A stretch of DNA of 64,000 nt from Bathymodiolus brooksi. Its lineage: Eukaryota > Mollusca > Bivalvia > Mytilida > Modiolidae. The translations under genes and the position numbers were made by a program. Positions 1 to 12,200 of the stretch are shown one piece after another. The number at the start of each line of letters is the position of its first letter. The stretch's first letter is position 1. The notes under the pieces are model-generated. The model was not told the origin of the DNA. It saw nothing but the letters and a program-made list of their open reading frames with translations, and made no database searches. The stretch is taken from contig OY804577.1 in the NCBI GenBank assembly GCA_963680875.1, positions 104,295,906 through 104,359,905 of the forward strand, given 5' to 3'.

Positions 1-143
1 AGAATGCATCTGGAACATATCCTGGGTAAACATACCGGATTTTGATTTCTTTATTCCTCAATTTAGAAACAAAATAATACCATGTGCATTGCAAGTATTA
101 TCCAATCAGTAGCCATTCTCCAGTCTTCACTTTGAACCCGGAT

Positions 144-226
144 GTAGTAATTAGTAATCGGGAACCAGTCATCAATTTAATGGTATACATGCAATTGATG
201 ACTGGTTCCCCATTACTAATTACTAC
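144..226. repeat. near-perfect 34-bp inverted repeat (hairpin)
   Basis: Left arm 144-177 and right arm 193-226 are reverse complements with one mismatch in 34, around a 15-nt loop (178-192). Arms begin GTAGTAATTAGTAAT and include GGAACCAGTCATCAATT. ORFs on both strands here are products of the palindrome, not genes. It could be a minimal MITE or a foldback remnant. No target-site duplication is evident. Confidence 0.85.
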
Positions 227-299
227 CGTGGATGGCATTGTTGTATTGCTATATGGTGCACGAACATGTAAAGCATATGCCACATCAAGCTTTGATTAA

Positions 300-1783
300 C
301 TACAATCTGTATTTCTGTCGACTATAACTGTGTCTATTTATGTGAATAGAATGTTCTGTCTTGAAATTAAAACAAGATTCGCGTTTTTATACTATTACTA
401 AATCTACGTGAGTATACATCTGTTAAATTATTAGATCTATATGAAGCTTGGATATTTCTTGATAAACACATTAAGAAGAAAGAAACGACTACACTAGAGA
501 ATCTATCTTTTATAATCTTTATACAATCGTAGACCTTGATCTTTTTATCTTGGTTTGCGGAATCTGATTACCCCTGTGGTATCTTCAAGCTCTTCTTGCG
601 CAACATGCTTTTTTTTTTTTTTTTTTTAATATTTTTGTTATAATGTACTTTCAAATAACATATGTTATACACATCTTATCAAAACAGATATTTACTGTAA
701 CTAAATTACGGTAAAAAAGTCATAACAATAATTCAGATTTGTTATATTTCAAGCATTTATTATTGTTATTTATTATGAATTATAAAAGTAGATATTTAAG
801 TTAGTGCGCATGACACTTTTCTGGAATATCCTTCCTCAGACACGTTCATAGTTAACAGATTGGAAAGCCAAATAATTGACAAATCTTTGGGCATATGACA
901 ACCAAAAGGCCTTAATTTAATGATAATTGGAGCTAATTTAGTTTGTTTTCATTATATTATTGTAACATAGGTCACATATAGCAATATTTCAGAGATATAT
1001 AGTTTAATTGTGTTTTTTGTGCAGTAGAATAGTCTTAGATACTGTCAGACATGTATAAGCAAGAGTGTATAAGGGTCATGTCACCTGACATTCAAATTGC
1101 CAGATATAACTAAATAGTAACTTAATATTTTATTCAATTAAAGGTAGTATCTGTTTCTAATATTGTGGTATTTCACCTCAGTAGAAACAAAGGTAAAATG
1201 AACTCCATCTATATGTCTTTCATGTACGGTTTAACAACTGTACTCTCTAGACTTTATAGTACAATCTGTCTATAAGGGCTATATCAGAGACGTAGGAGTT
1301 GGCCGGAAAGTGGGACAAGCTTTCTAAGTGGACAGGAAAGGTGGGGGAAGCTTTCAAACCTATGACAAACAAAATGAATTGTTATTTGCCCCCGCGGCTG
1401 ATACAGCCTCTTTGGTTTGCTTTGACATGACAGAAAACATCCCAAAGTATTTTGGTACCACCGATGCAGAATAGACATAATGAATGTTCCACTTAATGAA
1501 AATAATGAGAGAGCATATACAAATATTAACATGTAAATAATCTTGATTACCAAGTTGTTTGTGTCGATATGTCATGATGGGACCAAAATCAAACGATTTT
1601 ATACTGATCTTGTCTGTATCCGGAGCGCCTGTCTCTTTAATAATTAGAAACATACTCTCACTTGCTTTAATAAAGTACCTGAAGTCTTATAAAATTTGAA
1701 GTTATAGGTCATTATTGTGCATGTAAAAACTCTGAAACATTGAAATACAATCGTTTATAAAAGTCAGATCAAAACATGACATA
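300..1783. other. AT-rich non-coding stretch with retroelement scraps
   Basis: No gene is supported. At about 530-600 (+) there is a short match to the recurrent retroelement 3' region (TCTGATTACCCCTGTGGTAT). A run of about 20 T lies near 608-627. At 795-855 a fragment (TTAGTGCGCATGACACTTTT) matches another near 60740-60800. Short ORFs at 1284-1653 show no recognisable domain. Confidence 0.6.
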
Positions 1784-2103
1784 GTGAGTGAGTGAGTGAG
1801 TGCTTGTTGTTTAGCACCAAGTGAGCCGATTTTCAGCTATTCCAGGGCGGGAAAAAGACACATTTCGATGAGATGATGATGATATCTGCTTTGTGCTAGC
1901 TCATTGAAACATTCGGACGCATTAAATTAATTCCGAGCCAACCAGTCTTTGCTCTTACTCCTTAATGATGCGTGCTTAGCTGAGATGGAGCAGCTAATAA
2001 TTGTATATATATAATCTTTGGCTTGACTCACCAAGGGCTTGAACCCACAATCTGCCGCACTCGAGCAGAGCACGCTCGCCATTACCGATGTTGTAAAGCA
2101 TGG
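1784..2103 (-). mobile_element. tRNA-derived SINE, family A
   Basis: The tail lies at the left (GTGAGTGAGTGAGTG microsatellite, then GTTGTTTAGCACCAAGTGAG) and the tRNA-like head at the right. On the minus strand the head carries a B-box-like GGGTTCAAGCCC and a weak A-box region. Related copies lie at 46833-46985, 52988-53325 and 53431-53787. No target-site duplication was recognised, so the copy is probably old. Confidence 0.7.
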
Positions 2104-2214
2104 TATACTGATGTTATAGATTTGTTATTTTGTTTATACACCGTGTAAAACTACATTTCTCTTCTGTTAAAAGTCATGTTTGTATTCTATTACATTAATA
2201 TTCACAATTAATAA

Positions 2215-3508
2215 CACGGTGTATATTCATAATGACTCATTTCCGATTAAATCGGCGTTCTTACCTCCTTTCCGAATCGGAAAACCCAACCTATTGGAGC
2301 TATGTTCTGACAACATGCATTTCAAACTGATTGATATGAAAACAAAAGGTATGTAAGATTTTTCTGAGCAGTTCACGGAACATTTCAATCATCATAGTAA
2401 CTCAAAATAGCTTGAAAAGGGTTAGTTGACATATCTTCTGGACGAAATCTGTGACACTGTAAACGGTGAGGTGAGTGTGTCGTACATAAATCACTTTAAT
2501 GTTCAAAATATGAGATAGACAATTAAATTAACACCCTTATTTTGCAATCTGGTACCGTCCTTGTTATACATTCGTATTTTGTCGATTCATTTTTTTAGTA
2601 AATATCCGAAAAATTGGTGATTTACAAAAATCAAAGAAACGCCTATTCCCGATCAGTCGAATATAACATTTATTCTGGAAACGATTCCTTTGAGGGTGTA
2701 AAGAAACGATTCCTTTCAGAAGGTGAATAGATGATGTTTGAACGATATTGTCATGATTGTGAAAACATGTAAAAGAACGTGACAAAGTCAAGAAAAAAAA
2801 GTCACACAAATAACACAGAACAATTAAAGACAGACCCACAAAGAAAACTAAAATATTAATATGAAAATGAGAGCATCGGAAGTGCCCAATGACATGTCTA
2901 AAAATGCTAAAAACACCAACTTAATAGGAATACAAAGACGTTAGGGGATATAATAATTTCACTGTAAATATTACTTCATATTCCACACACTGAAATGTTG
3001 TAAAGTAAATGATTAATGTAAGATCATGTAAGTCGAACAATGTGAATGGTTATCCGAAAATAATCGTTTCCATACTCTGAAAAGAGGTGTTCTATACTTG
3101 TTTTACAATAATCGTACTTTATGTACATACAAACTTTGATATAAACCTATTAACTATTTCAATGGAACTGTTGTGTAATTGGTTTTGATAGACATGTTAC
3201 TCGAGAAACATCACGTTTTTGAAATTTTCCTTCTTGTTGTTGCGTAGATATGTAACAAATATGTTTTGTGCGCTGAAAATAAAATCATCATCGCCCAGTG
3301 AGATCACGTAGGATCTTATTTCGATTTCTTGTATGTATATTGTGTTCCGTCATCTATGTTTTCAGTCACTAAATATGGCAATTAAAAGATAAATTGACAA
3401 AACGTTATGAAAATAAATCAAAAGTCGGAATGGAAGCGTTTCCTGATTCGGAAAGGAGGCAAGAACGCCGATTTAATCGGAAAGGAGTCATTATGAATAT
3501 ACACCGTG
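2215..3508. mobile_element. non-autonomous DNA transposon with 70-bp TIRs and AATAA target duplication
   Basis: The ends are inverted repeats of about 70 bp (2215-2284 and 3439-3508) with about three mismatches, both starting CACGGTGTATATTCATAATG and containing CCGATTAAATCGGCGTTCTT. The element is flanked by AATAA at 2210-2214 and 3509-3513, a likely 5-bp target-site duplication. The 1294-bp body has no transposase; its longest ORF (2564-2839, minus) is unrecognised. The CAC start faintly recalls CMC/Chapaev-type termini, but that class normally has shorter target duplications, so I leave it unclassified. Confidence 0.85.
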
Positions 3509-3513
3509 AATAA

Positions 3514-4500
3514 GTGTACTAAACTTATCCACATATCAAGTAAAATAACATTAATACGGTTATTTTAGAAAATTACATCATAATCTGTATGCATTGTTGA
3601 GCTCCAGTGATAAACAGTACTCAGTAGTACAATATTACGCTTGCCAATATTGTTGAACCATTAATAGATTGTACCTATTAACAGTTTATATAAACCCTAG
3701 AGAGGACAGGTGTTAAACCGTAGATGAATGAACATATTGATGGAGTCACCTTATTTTACTTATTTTCTATGTCAAAGATATTGATTTAATATCAATACAT
3801 GATCACAAAATGCACTTTTTTTTAATTTAAAAACATAATTTGACAATGTGTTTTCATATGACAGGAAATTGAAACTTGTCACATCCAATTAAATATTTAA
3901 ATATTCCCATTTTCTGACAGCTTTGGAAATATGATGTAATGGGAGGACAAAGAAAATTACTTGGTTCCGAAATAAACACTGAATTCTCATTTGAAATTTT
4001 CATGAATAAAATGAAAAAAAAAAAATACCACACTGTCGGTGCAATTCCAATATCCAATAGGAAAATCTAGAAATGAGTAAAATCGATACCCTTAACACAC
4101 TAATACATGACTGCTCACTTTTCTAGTGAATTAAGCCAAACAGACCAACAACACAGCATATTCCTTCAGAGGATAACAGTTAATCTGAAGAGGTTTGCAC
4201 AACATGAAAGCGAAGTAATGGATGTTACATTGACGCAAGAATATCAATACTGATTCCCATCAGGTCTTCTGTCTGAAGGTAGTGAAAAAGACGTATCGTT
4301 TGTTTAGAATTCTCTGCTCTAAGCACGTACAATCCAAAGCAATGCTGCTGAGAGATTCACAATTAATCATCTTGTCATGACATGATACAAAGAATGTTAT
4401 TTTTGGAAGTGATTGGTTTCGTATCTGTCGTCATGACCCTTTTCCACCAGTATCTATGTCATATCCTTTGGCTGTTTCCAAATATTTCAAAAGATCAATT
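3514..4500. other. AT-rich non-coding stretch with one dispersed-repeat fragment
   Basis: No gene is supported. Positions about 4018-4120 (near AATACCACACTGTCGGTGCA and ATCGATACCCTTAACACAC) match a dispersed repeat also seen at about 58320-58440 and, in part, 8995-9030. This is probably a fossil transposon piece of unknown class. Confidence 0.5.
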
Positions 4501-4503
4501 TAA

Positions 4504-4776
4504 GGTGGTGCCATACACTTCAGGTAAAATTTTATCTGCTCGTTTAATTTTCTTATTTTTTTGGCAGTGTGTTTGAATATATCCACTGTAATAAATATCA
4601 AAATGTTAACAAATTCCAACCAACAGACTCAGAGCTATAAATTCACTAGCCAAATAGCAGCTTTTCTCTCTGTGGTTTTGATCACCGAGATGCTTGAGAT
4701 CTGCATACAAACATCATATTATTAAAACGTTCAACTGATTTTAAAGAGTTATCACCTTGTAGTGTTAGGTACCACC
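4504..4776. mobile_element. MITE flanked by TTAA
   Basis: The termini are inverted: GGTGGTGCCATACACT at 4504 and, read on the minus strand from 4776, GGTGGTACCTAACACT. TTAA flanks both sides (4500-4503 and 4777-4780). The length is 273 bp with no coding capacity. A TTAA target fits piggyBac- or Kolobok-type mobilisation; the class is inferred only. Confidence 0.75.
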
Positions 4777-5029
4777 TTAATTGGGTTGAAACTTAAATGT
4801 ATTCTGTGGACATCATTCAATGATATATTTCCCCACTGAAATGTATGTACATATAGTTTACAGGAGCCTCCACATTGACGAGATGTTGTTGTCTTAAAAT
4901 AAAAAAAAATCGGAAAAACAAAAAAGACCGCAAAACGATATAAATACACTTTGTAAAACCATCTGATGTCTTGAGATATCAGTTCACAGACTGAAGTGTG
5001 AAAACAACATATATTCCACCAGTAGAATG

Positions 5030-6490
5030 TCATTCAAGAAAAGTTTGAAGATACTAAAAGAGTAATCAGAAGCTGTCAATCCAAGAAGGACAAACAACGC
5101 AATGGACAAGCGAAAAAGGGGAGGCAAATTACGATCTACCTAACACTACACAGAAAACTAAAGTTTGTAATATTTTGCAAGACAACACAGAGTGCTACAA
5201 AGTATTAAATCTGTAATATAAGATTACCGGCTTTAATGTCGATTGATCCTTCTTCTTCTCATAAATTATTGAACGATTCTAGCCCTCTACAGGAATGGTC
5301 ATTACAAAGTGCTGTTTTTAAATTGAGTTTTTATGCCAAGTGAAAATTTGAAATGCCCACCGTGGCAGTCTGTGAAACCTGAATTACTTCATTAATTAGA
5401 TAACGTATACATGTAAGTTGCAAACATTCTGTATATATCAGTATGTTACGGATCATATGTTTTGAAACATTTCACACTCTTGAACAGTCGGTGTATATTG
5501 CACATTAAACAGAATTCGATATGGAAATTCAGTATAAAAAAACTCTTGAAACAAAAGATCAAGCAACTCTTAAACAGAGTATCTTTTTGACAGCTTACTG
5601 ATCTGGATGTTGTAATAAATGATATTGGGTCTTTCTCTTCTTTTTTAATACAGAAAAAATGTCAAGGTTCGCATTTCGAGTTCGGACAATGTAAGACAAC
5701 CCACAAATATAATTATAATATTTCTTTTTTCAATTTTCAAATAGAACGTCACAGTGGATTTAATCTACAAACATATAAAGAAAAGCGCGGAGATACCAAA
5801 TGGGTAATCAGAATCCGTCCATCGAAAAAAGACCAAACGATGTCAAGGACGAAGAATGATCTACAACACACTACACAGAAAACTAAAGATTGAGCATCAC
5901 GAACCCAACTAAATACAGGGGTGAATTAGAAAAACAGTTAATACCTCTACTCAACTAGTGACACCTGTCGTGTTACTGTTGAACGACACGAACATCATCT
6001 GATATGGAGGCAGATTTTTACAAAGTATTTGATTCTGTAATTCAAGATGGTCGACTTTGTAGTATATATTTTAATGTTGATGGGTCTTTGCTCCTAATCA
6101 GAAACTATTGAACTGATTGATCCTAATATCTACAGGAATTATCATTATATATCAGTCCTGTTTCTAAACTCTGTATTTATGCCTAGTAAAAATTTGAAAT
6201 GCCCACCGTTGCAGTCTGTAGAACTTGAAATTCTTCATTAATTAGACAATGTATAAGTTGCAAGCATCCTGTGCATTTCAGTACGTTAGGGATCATATGT
6301 TCTGAAACATTTCACACTCTTGAACAGTCGGTGTAAAATGGACATTAAACAGAAATTAAAAAGAATTCGATACGGAAATGCAATGTAAAGAAACTCTTGA
6401 AGCAACTGACCCATTTAAGAGAAAGATCAAACAAATATTAAACAGAGTATCTTTTTTGACAGCTTACTGATCTGTTTGTTTTGATAATGA
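5030..6490. repeat. two-copy tandem segmental duplication built on retroelement 3' sequence
   Basis: Copy 1 (about 5030-5640) and copy 2 (about 5745-6490) share long collinear blocks, e.g. CTACACAGAAAACTAAAG, AAATTTGAAATGCCCACCGT and CACACTCTTGAACAGTCGGT. The offset grows from about 720 to about 840 bp because copy 1 lacks about 120 bp that copy 2 has. Both begin with the minus-strand retroelement family found at 7495, 27640, 30482, 50690 and 52257. No ORF is supported. Confidence 0.75.
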
Positions 6491-6549
6491 GATCGAATCC
6501 TCTTTTTTCTGTAAAATCTTAATGTTCACATCGCCACTTCGTATAATGT

Positions 6550-7490
6550 AAGACAATTCACAAATAAAATATAATTACAAAATTAAAAGATGGGACGATT
6601 TTTTTTCTGGTTCAAATAGAACGTCATTGAGGACGCATAAAGTCACTCTGATCATATATATCACGATAACCTTTATTTCCGTAAATTTGTAGCTGTTAAA
6701 AAACTGATAGATTGTCCGTATACAACATTGATTGAACATCCTTTACGGTACATATACATATGTAGAATTTGATGGCTATCCAGTATGTTACATTACCATG
6801 TTGAGTGTCATATGGATTTGTTAATCTTCTTTTTAATGACAAACTCAGAATGTCAACATACAGCAAACTTGATAAAGGACTACTTACAATACAATTTATA
6901 TCTACAGTTTGATTGAAGTAGACAAGTCATCTCTGTGGAATAATCAGTTCAAACTCTTTCTTATAAAAATAAATAATAGGATGCTAAAACACAAATATTG
7001 CTGAGGATTTAATTATGACCAACACTGTCAAATGTATCTGTAATTGGTTCAGTGGTGACATACAAATTATCAATTTAATGTGTTACTGTCTCTACCTCGT
7101 ATATTGTTCCTACGTATCACGTTTGATACACTATTCTAGAGCCTGTTCAAATTAACAGAACTATCTGAATAAGAGATTATATCTGTCAAATAAACTACTT
7201 GTTGACAGACACCTACTACCTAAACTGAAGGCAAACAAATTGAATCGTCATCATGAATTGGTTGACCATTTACTATAAATTTTCTGTTTCAACGACTTGC
7301 AGATGTGTTCCCAATGTAGCTGTTAAACAGTTGTCTCCTTTGATCAAATTAGTACTACACACATCTTGTTAATTGTGCTTTCAAAGTAAGTGCCATGCAT
7401 GGAACTTTAGAAGGTCACTATTTCGAAGACTATGGTCTACCTCGATGTTTTACGTAGATCACCGACTTCCCTGATATTTTACTATGCTTT
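6550..7490. other. non-coding AT-rich stretch
   Basis: I see no gene, RNA or clear repeat here. Confidence 0.5.
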
Positions 7491-7494
7491 TATA

Positions 7495-7880
7495 AACGTA
7501 AGAGAAAACCGAAGGGACAATCAAGAATGGACAGTCCAGAGATACTGACAATGATTAACACAAGACATAGAACGAAGACAACACATAAAACTAAAAAGAT
7601 GAGCAACAAGGTGCCCCACCAAAAACCCGGGGTGAACCCAGGTGCTCACCAAGAGTAAGAAGTTCCTGTTTCTTATAAGACACCCGCGGTGTTACCCATA
7701 TATTCATGTCCTGTGAAAATACTGTCGTCGGTGATAGAGAAAAGAACAAATCTACCTAAAAGGAAAAAGATGCATTGCCATTTGAGAAATGGCTATTTCA
7801 TAACGGTCAACCAGTTTGTGATGACGACCGTATAATATTTGTAGCGATGAATTATATTGAAGTTAATGTTACACTGTTCT
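7495..7880 (-). mobile_element. decayed retroelement 3' end with reverse-transcriptase C-terminal remnant
   Basis: On the minus strand, 7791-7835 encodes LYGRHHKLVDRYEIA. I recall this motif from the end of a reverse-transcriptase ORF common in bivalve genomes (FYGRHHDLVNRYGI). Downstream on the minus strand come the family's 3' non-coding parts (CACCCCGGGTTTTTGGTGGG, then the CCTTCGGTTTTCTCT end). An inverted relative of the last 130 bp is at 50690-50832. The ORF is broken throughout. Class (Penelope-like or other) is not certain. Confidence 0.55.
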
Positions 7881-9236
7881 ATTTTTATACAGTGTACTCT
7901 AATTAGTATTTTACCTTTATCGCGAGTTACTGAGGATATATGAAGGCTAATTAGTCTGTGATGACGAACACGATCATCCTGAGCTTCAAGTTATTTTTTA
8001 TTTATCAAATTGGCTTGGGATCTACCTTGAAATAAGAATATACTTATATTACAAATTGAAATATAATTCCTCCTATCGAAATAAAATTCGAGCAAAAACT
8101 ATGAAATGATTTTTTATATATGCATTAATGATTCACAGAGTCATAAATCGAAGGACAGACAATATAATGGCAAAACATGGACCACAAAACGCTGCACAGA
8201 GTCGACTCGTGTGTCAGTCTTATGACGCATGTTAAAAATCCGGTGTTAAATCTTGGTCGTGGAAAGAAGGACGTTAAGTCAAAAACAGTTTATAAATAAA
8301 TGATCCATTTCCTTCTGATTACCCCTGTGGCATCTTCAAACGTTTTTCTTAATATCTACGTTTTTATTCTTCCCATATCACTAGTTTATTCGAAAATTTA
8401 TGTCCATTCAAGTATATAATTTTCTTATTTCCCATGGCGTATATTCTTTCTTAATCTTCTAGTGCAATTTCTAGTTCTTACTGCTGGTAATTCTCTGTGA
8501 TAGGTGATTCTTACGTAAATTGTAAAAGAACATAGCATATATATCATTTAATTATTATCAATGTTTACGTAACTAAAATAAAAATGACACTTAAAACCAA
8601 ATATTTTGATTAGAGAGAAAATAACATTGACGCTGTAAAAGCTTTTTATCCTGTATAACGAATGTATCCAGCTGTCATTCATACACAACTGTATATAACG
8701 AGGTAAAAAATGCAGCAGATTTTGATGTAAATCCAGGTAACCAGTAGATATGTTATTATATTTGTATAATCAACACTGACATGAAATGTATGTTTTTATA
8801 GGAAGACTAAGTTATTTACTTCTCGTACCAAGAGACATTTTAAGCTATTATACTTTTTGTCTTTTTTAAATGCCAATTATCATTACTAAAGTCTTCAATT
8901 TCAATAGTGATTGGTTGAATAATATATGTCATTTTATTTTAGAACGCTTTCAGTACAATTCGGTAATCTTTGTACACTAAAGAATACAATGAAACACAAA
9001 AAATACTACACTGTCGGAACAGCTCCAAAAACTAATCTCAAAACAGTAGAAACAAAGGCATATCTATAACGGATATGAGGGTTCACTTATCTGGCTTTGT
9101 ACAGCTACTTCAATAGAAAGTGGCGGGGTTATGCTATCTTTTGGGTCCAAATTTCCTCTCTCAGTGAAATGGAATTGTTGATAATATATCTAAAAAGTTT
9201 CAAATGTAGAATTCAACATAGGATAAATAAGATTAG
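7881..9236. other. AT-rich stretch with small retroelement fragments
   Basis: Weak pieces of the recurrent retroelement family occur at about 8145-8265 (minus; GAAGGACAGACAATATAATG) and 8305-8350 (plus; CTGATTACCCCTGTGGCATC). A fragment of another dispersed repeat lies at about 8995-9030 (ACTACACTGTCGGAACAGCT). No gene is supported. Confidence 0.45.
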
Positions 9237-12200
9237 AGTGGCGTGTGTTGTATTTGGTTATCTTGTCTACCATCACTGCTCGAGGTTTGTCAGGGGAAGG
9301 GCTGGTGTTGTTATGTTAGCTATGTCGTCTACCATTACTGTTTGAGTTTGTCACAGGAAAGGTTTGTGTTGCTATGGTTGGCTATATTGTCTACAATTAT
9401 TGTTTGAGACTTGTCAGAGGAGTGACTTATGTTATTTTGCTTTGCTTTATTGCCCATCATTACTGTTTGAGGTTTGACAGATGAAATCTTTGTTGTGTTA
9501 TGGTGGGCTATATTGTCTACCATTTCTATTTGAGGTTTGACAGAGGAGTGATTTATGTTGTTATGGTTGGCTATATTGTCTACCATTGCTATTTGAGGTT
9601 TGTCAGAGGAGTGATTTATGTTGTTATGGTGGGCTATATTGTCTACCATTGCTATTTGAGGTTTGTCAGAGGAGTGATTTATGTTGTTATGGTTGGCTAT
9701 ATTGTCTACCATTGCTATTTGAGGTTTGTCAGAGGAGTGATTTATGTTGTTATGGTGGGCTATATTGTCTACCATTGCTATTTGAGGTTTGTCAGAGGAG
9801 TGATTTATGTTGTTATGGTGGGCTATATTGTCTACCATTGCTATTTGAGGTTTGTCAGAGGAGTGATTTATGTTGTTATGGTTGGCTATATTGTCTACCA
9901 TTGCTATTTGAGGTTTGTCAGAGGAGTGATTTATGTTGTTATGGTGGGCTATATTGTCTACCATTGCTATTTGAGGTTTGTCAGAGGAGTGATTTATGTT
10001 GTTATGGTGGGCTATATTGTCTACCATTGCTATTTGAGGTTTGTCAGAGGAGTGATTTATGTTGGTATGGTGGGCTATATTGTCTACCATTGCTATTTGA
10101 GGTTTGTCAGAGGAGTGATTTATGTTGTTATGGTTGGCTATATTGTCTACCATTGCTATTTGAGGTTTGTCAGAGGAGTGATTTATGTTGTTATGGTGGG
10201 CTATATTGTCTACCATTGCTATTTGAGGTTTGTCAGAGGAGTGGTTTATGTTGTTATGGTGGGCTATATTGTCCACCATTGCTATTTGAGGTTTGTCAGA
10301 GGAGTGGTTTATGTTGTTATGGTGGGCTATATTGTCTACCATTGCTATTTGAGGTTTGTCAGAGGAGTGATTTATGTTGTTATGGTGGGCTATATTGTCT
10401 ACCATTGCTATTTGAGGTTTGTCAGAGGAGTGGTTTATGTTGTTATGGTGGGCTATATTGTCCACCATTGCTATTTGAGGTTTGTCAGAGGAGTGGTTTA
10501 TGTTGTTATGGTGGGCTATATTGTCTACCATTGCTATTTGAGGTTTGTCAGAGGAGTGATTTATGTTGTTATGGTGGGCTATATCGTCTACCATTGCTAT
10601 TTGAGGTTTGTCAGAGGAGTGGTTTATGTTGTTATGGTGGGCTATATTGTCTACCATTGCTATTTGAGGTTTGTCAGAGGAGTGGTTTATGTTGTTATGG
10701 TGGGCTATATCGTCTACCATTGCTATTTGAGGTTTGTCAGAGGAGTGATTTATGTTGTTATGGTTGGCTATATTGTCTACCATTGCTATTTGAGGTTTGA
10801 CAGAGGAGTGGTTTATGTTGTTATGGTGGGCTATATCGTCTACCATTGCTATTTGAGGTTTGTCAGAGGAGTGGTTTATGTTGTTATGGTGGGCTATATC
10901 GTCTACCATTGCTATTTGAGGTTTGTCAGAGGAGTGGTTTATGTTGTTATGATGGGCTATATTGTCTACCATTGCTATTTGAGGTTTGTCAGAGGAGTGG
11001 TTTATGTTGTTATGGTGGGCTATATTGTCTACCATTGCTATTTGAGGTTTGTCAGAGGAGTGATTTATGTGGTTATGGTGGGCTATATCGTCTAACATTG
11101 CTATTTGAAGTTTGTCAGAGGAGTGATTTATGTTGTTATGGTTGGCTATATTGTCTACCATTGCTATTTGAGGTTTGTCAGAGGAGTGATTTATGTTGTT
11201 ATGGTGGGCTATATCGTCTACCATTGCTATTTGAGGTTTGTCAGAGGAGTGGTTTATGTTGGTATGGTGGGCTATATCGTCTACCATTGCTATTTGAGGT
11301 TTGTCAGAGGAGTGATTTATGTTGTTATGGTGGGCTATATTGTCTACCATTGCTATTTGAGGTTTGTCAGAGGAGTGATTTATGTTGGTATGGTGGGCTA
11401 TATTGTCTACCATTGCTATTTGAGGTTTGTCAGAGGAGTGATTTATGTTGTTATGGTGGGCTATATTGTCTACCATTGCTATTTGAGGTTTGTCAGAGGA
11501 GTGATTTATGTGGTTATGGTGGGCTATATCGTCTACCATTGCTATTTGAGGTTTGTCAGAGGAGTGATTTATGTTGTTATGGTGGGCTATATTGTCTACC
11601 ATTGCTATTTGAGGTTTGTCAGAGGAGTGATTTATGTTGGTATGGTGGGCTATATTGTCTACCATTGCTATTTGAGGTTTGTCAGAGGAGTGATTTATGT
11701 TGTTATGGTGGGCTATATTGTCTACCATTGCTATTTGAGGTTTGTCAGAGGAGTGATTTATGTGGTTATGGTGGGCTATATCGTCTAACATTGCTATTTG
11801 AGGTTTGTCAGAGGAGTGATTTATGTTGTTATGGTGGGCTATATTGTCTACCATTGCTATTTGAGGTTTGTCAGAGGAGTGGTTTATGTTGGTATGGTGG
11901 GCTATATCGTCTACCATTGCTATTTGAGGTTTGTAAGAGGAGTGGTTTATGTTGTTATGGTGGGCTATATTGTCTACCATTGCTATTTGAGGTTTGTCAG
12001 AGGAGTGATTTATGTTGTTATGGTGGGCTATATTGTCTACCATTGCTATTTGAGGTTTGTCAGAGGAGTGGTTTATGTTGTTATGGTGGGCTATATTGTC
12101 CACCATTGCTATTTGAGGTTTGTCAGAGGAGTGGTTTATGTTGTTATGGTGGGCTATATTGTCTACCATTGCTATTTGAGGTTTGTCAGAGGAGTGATTT

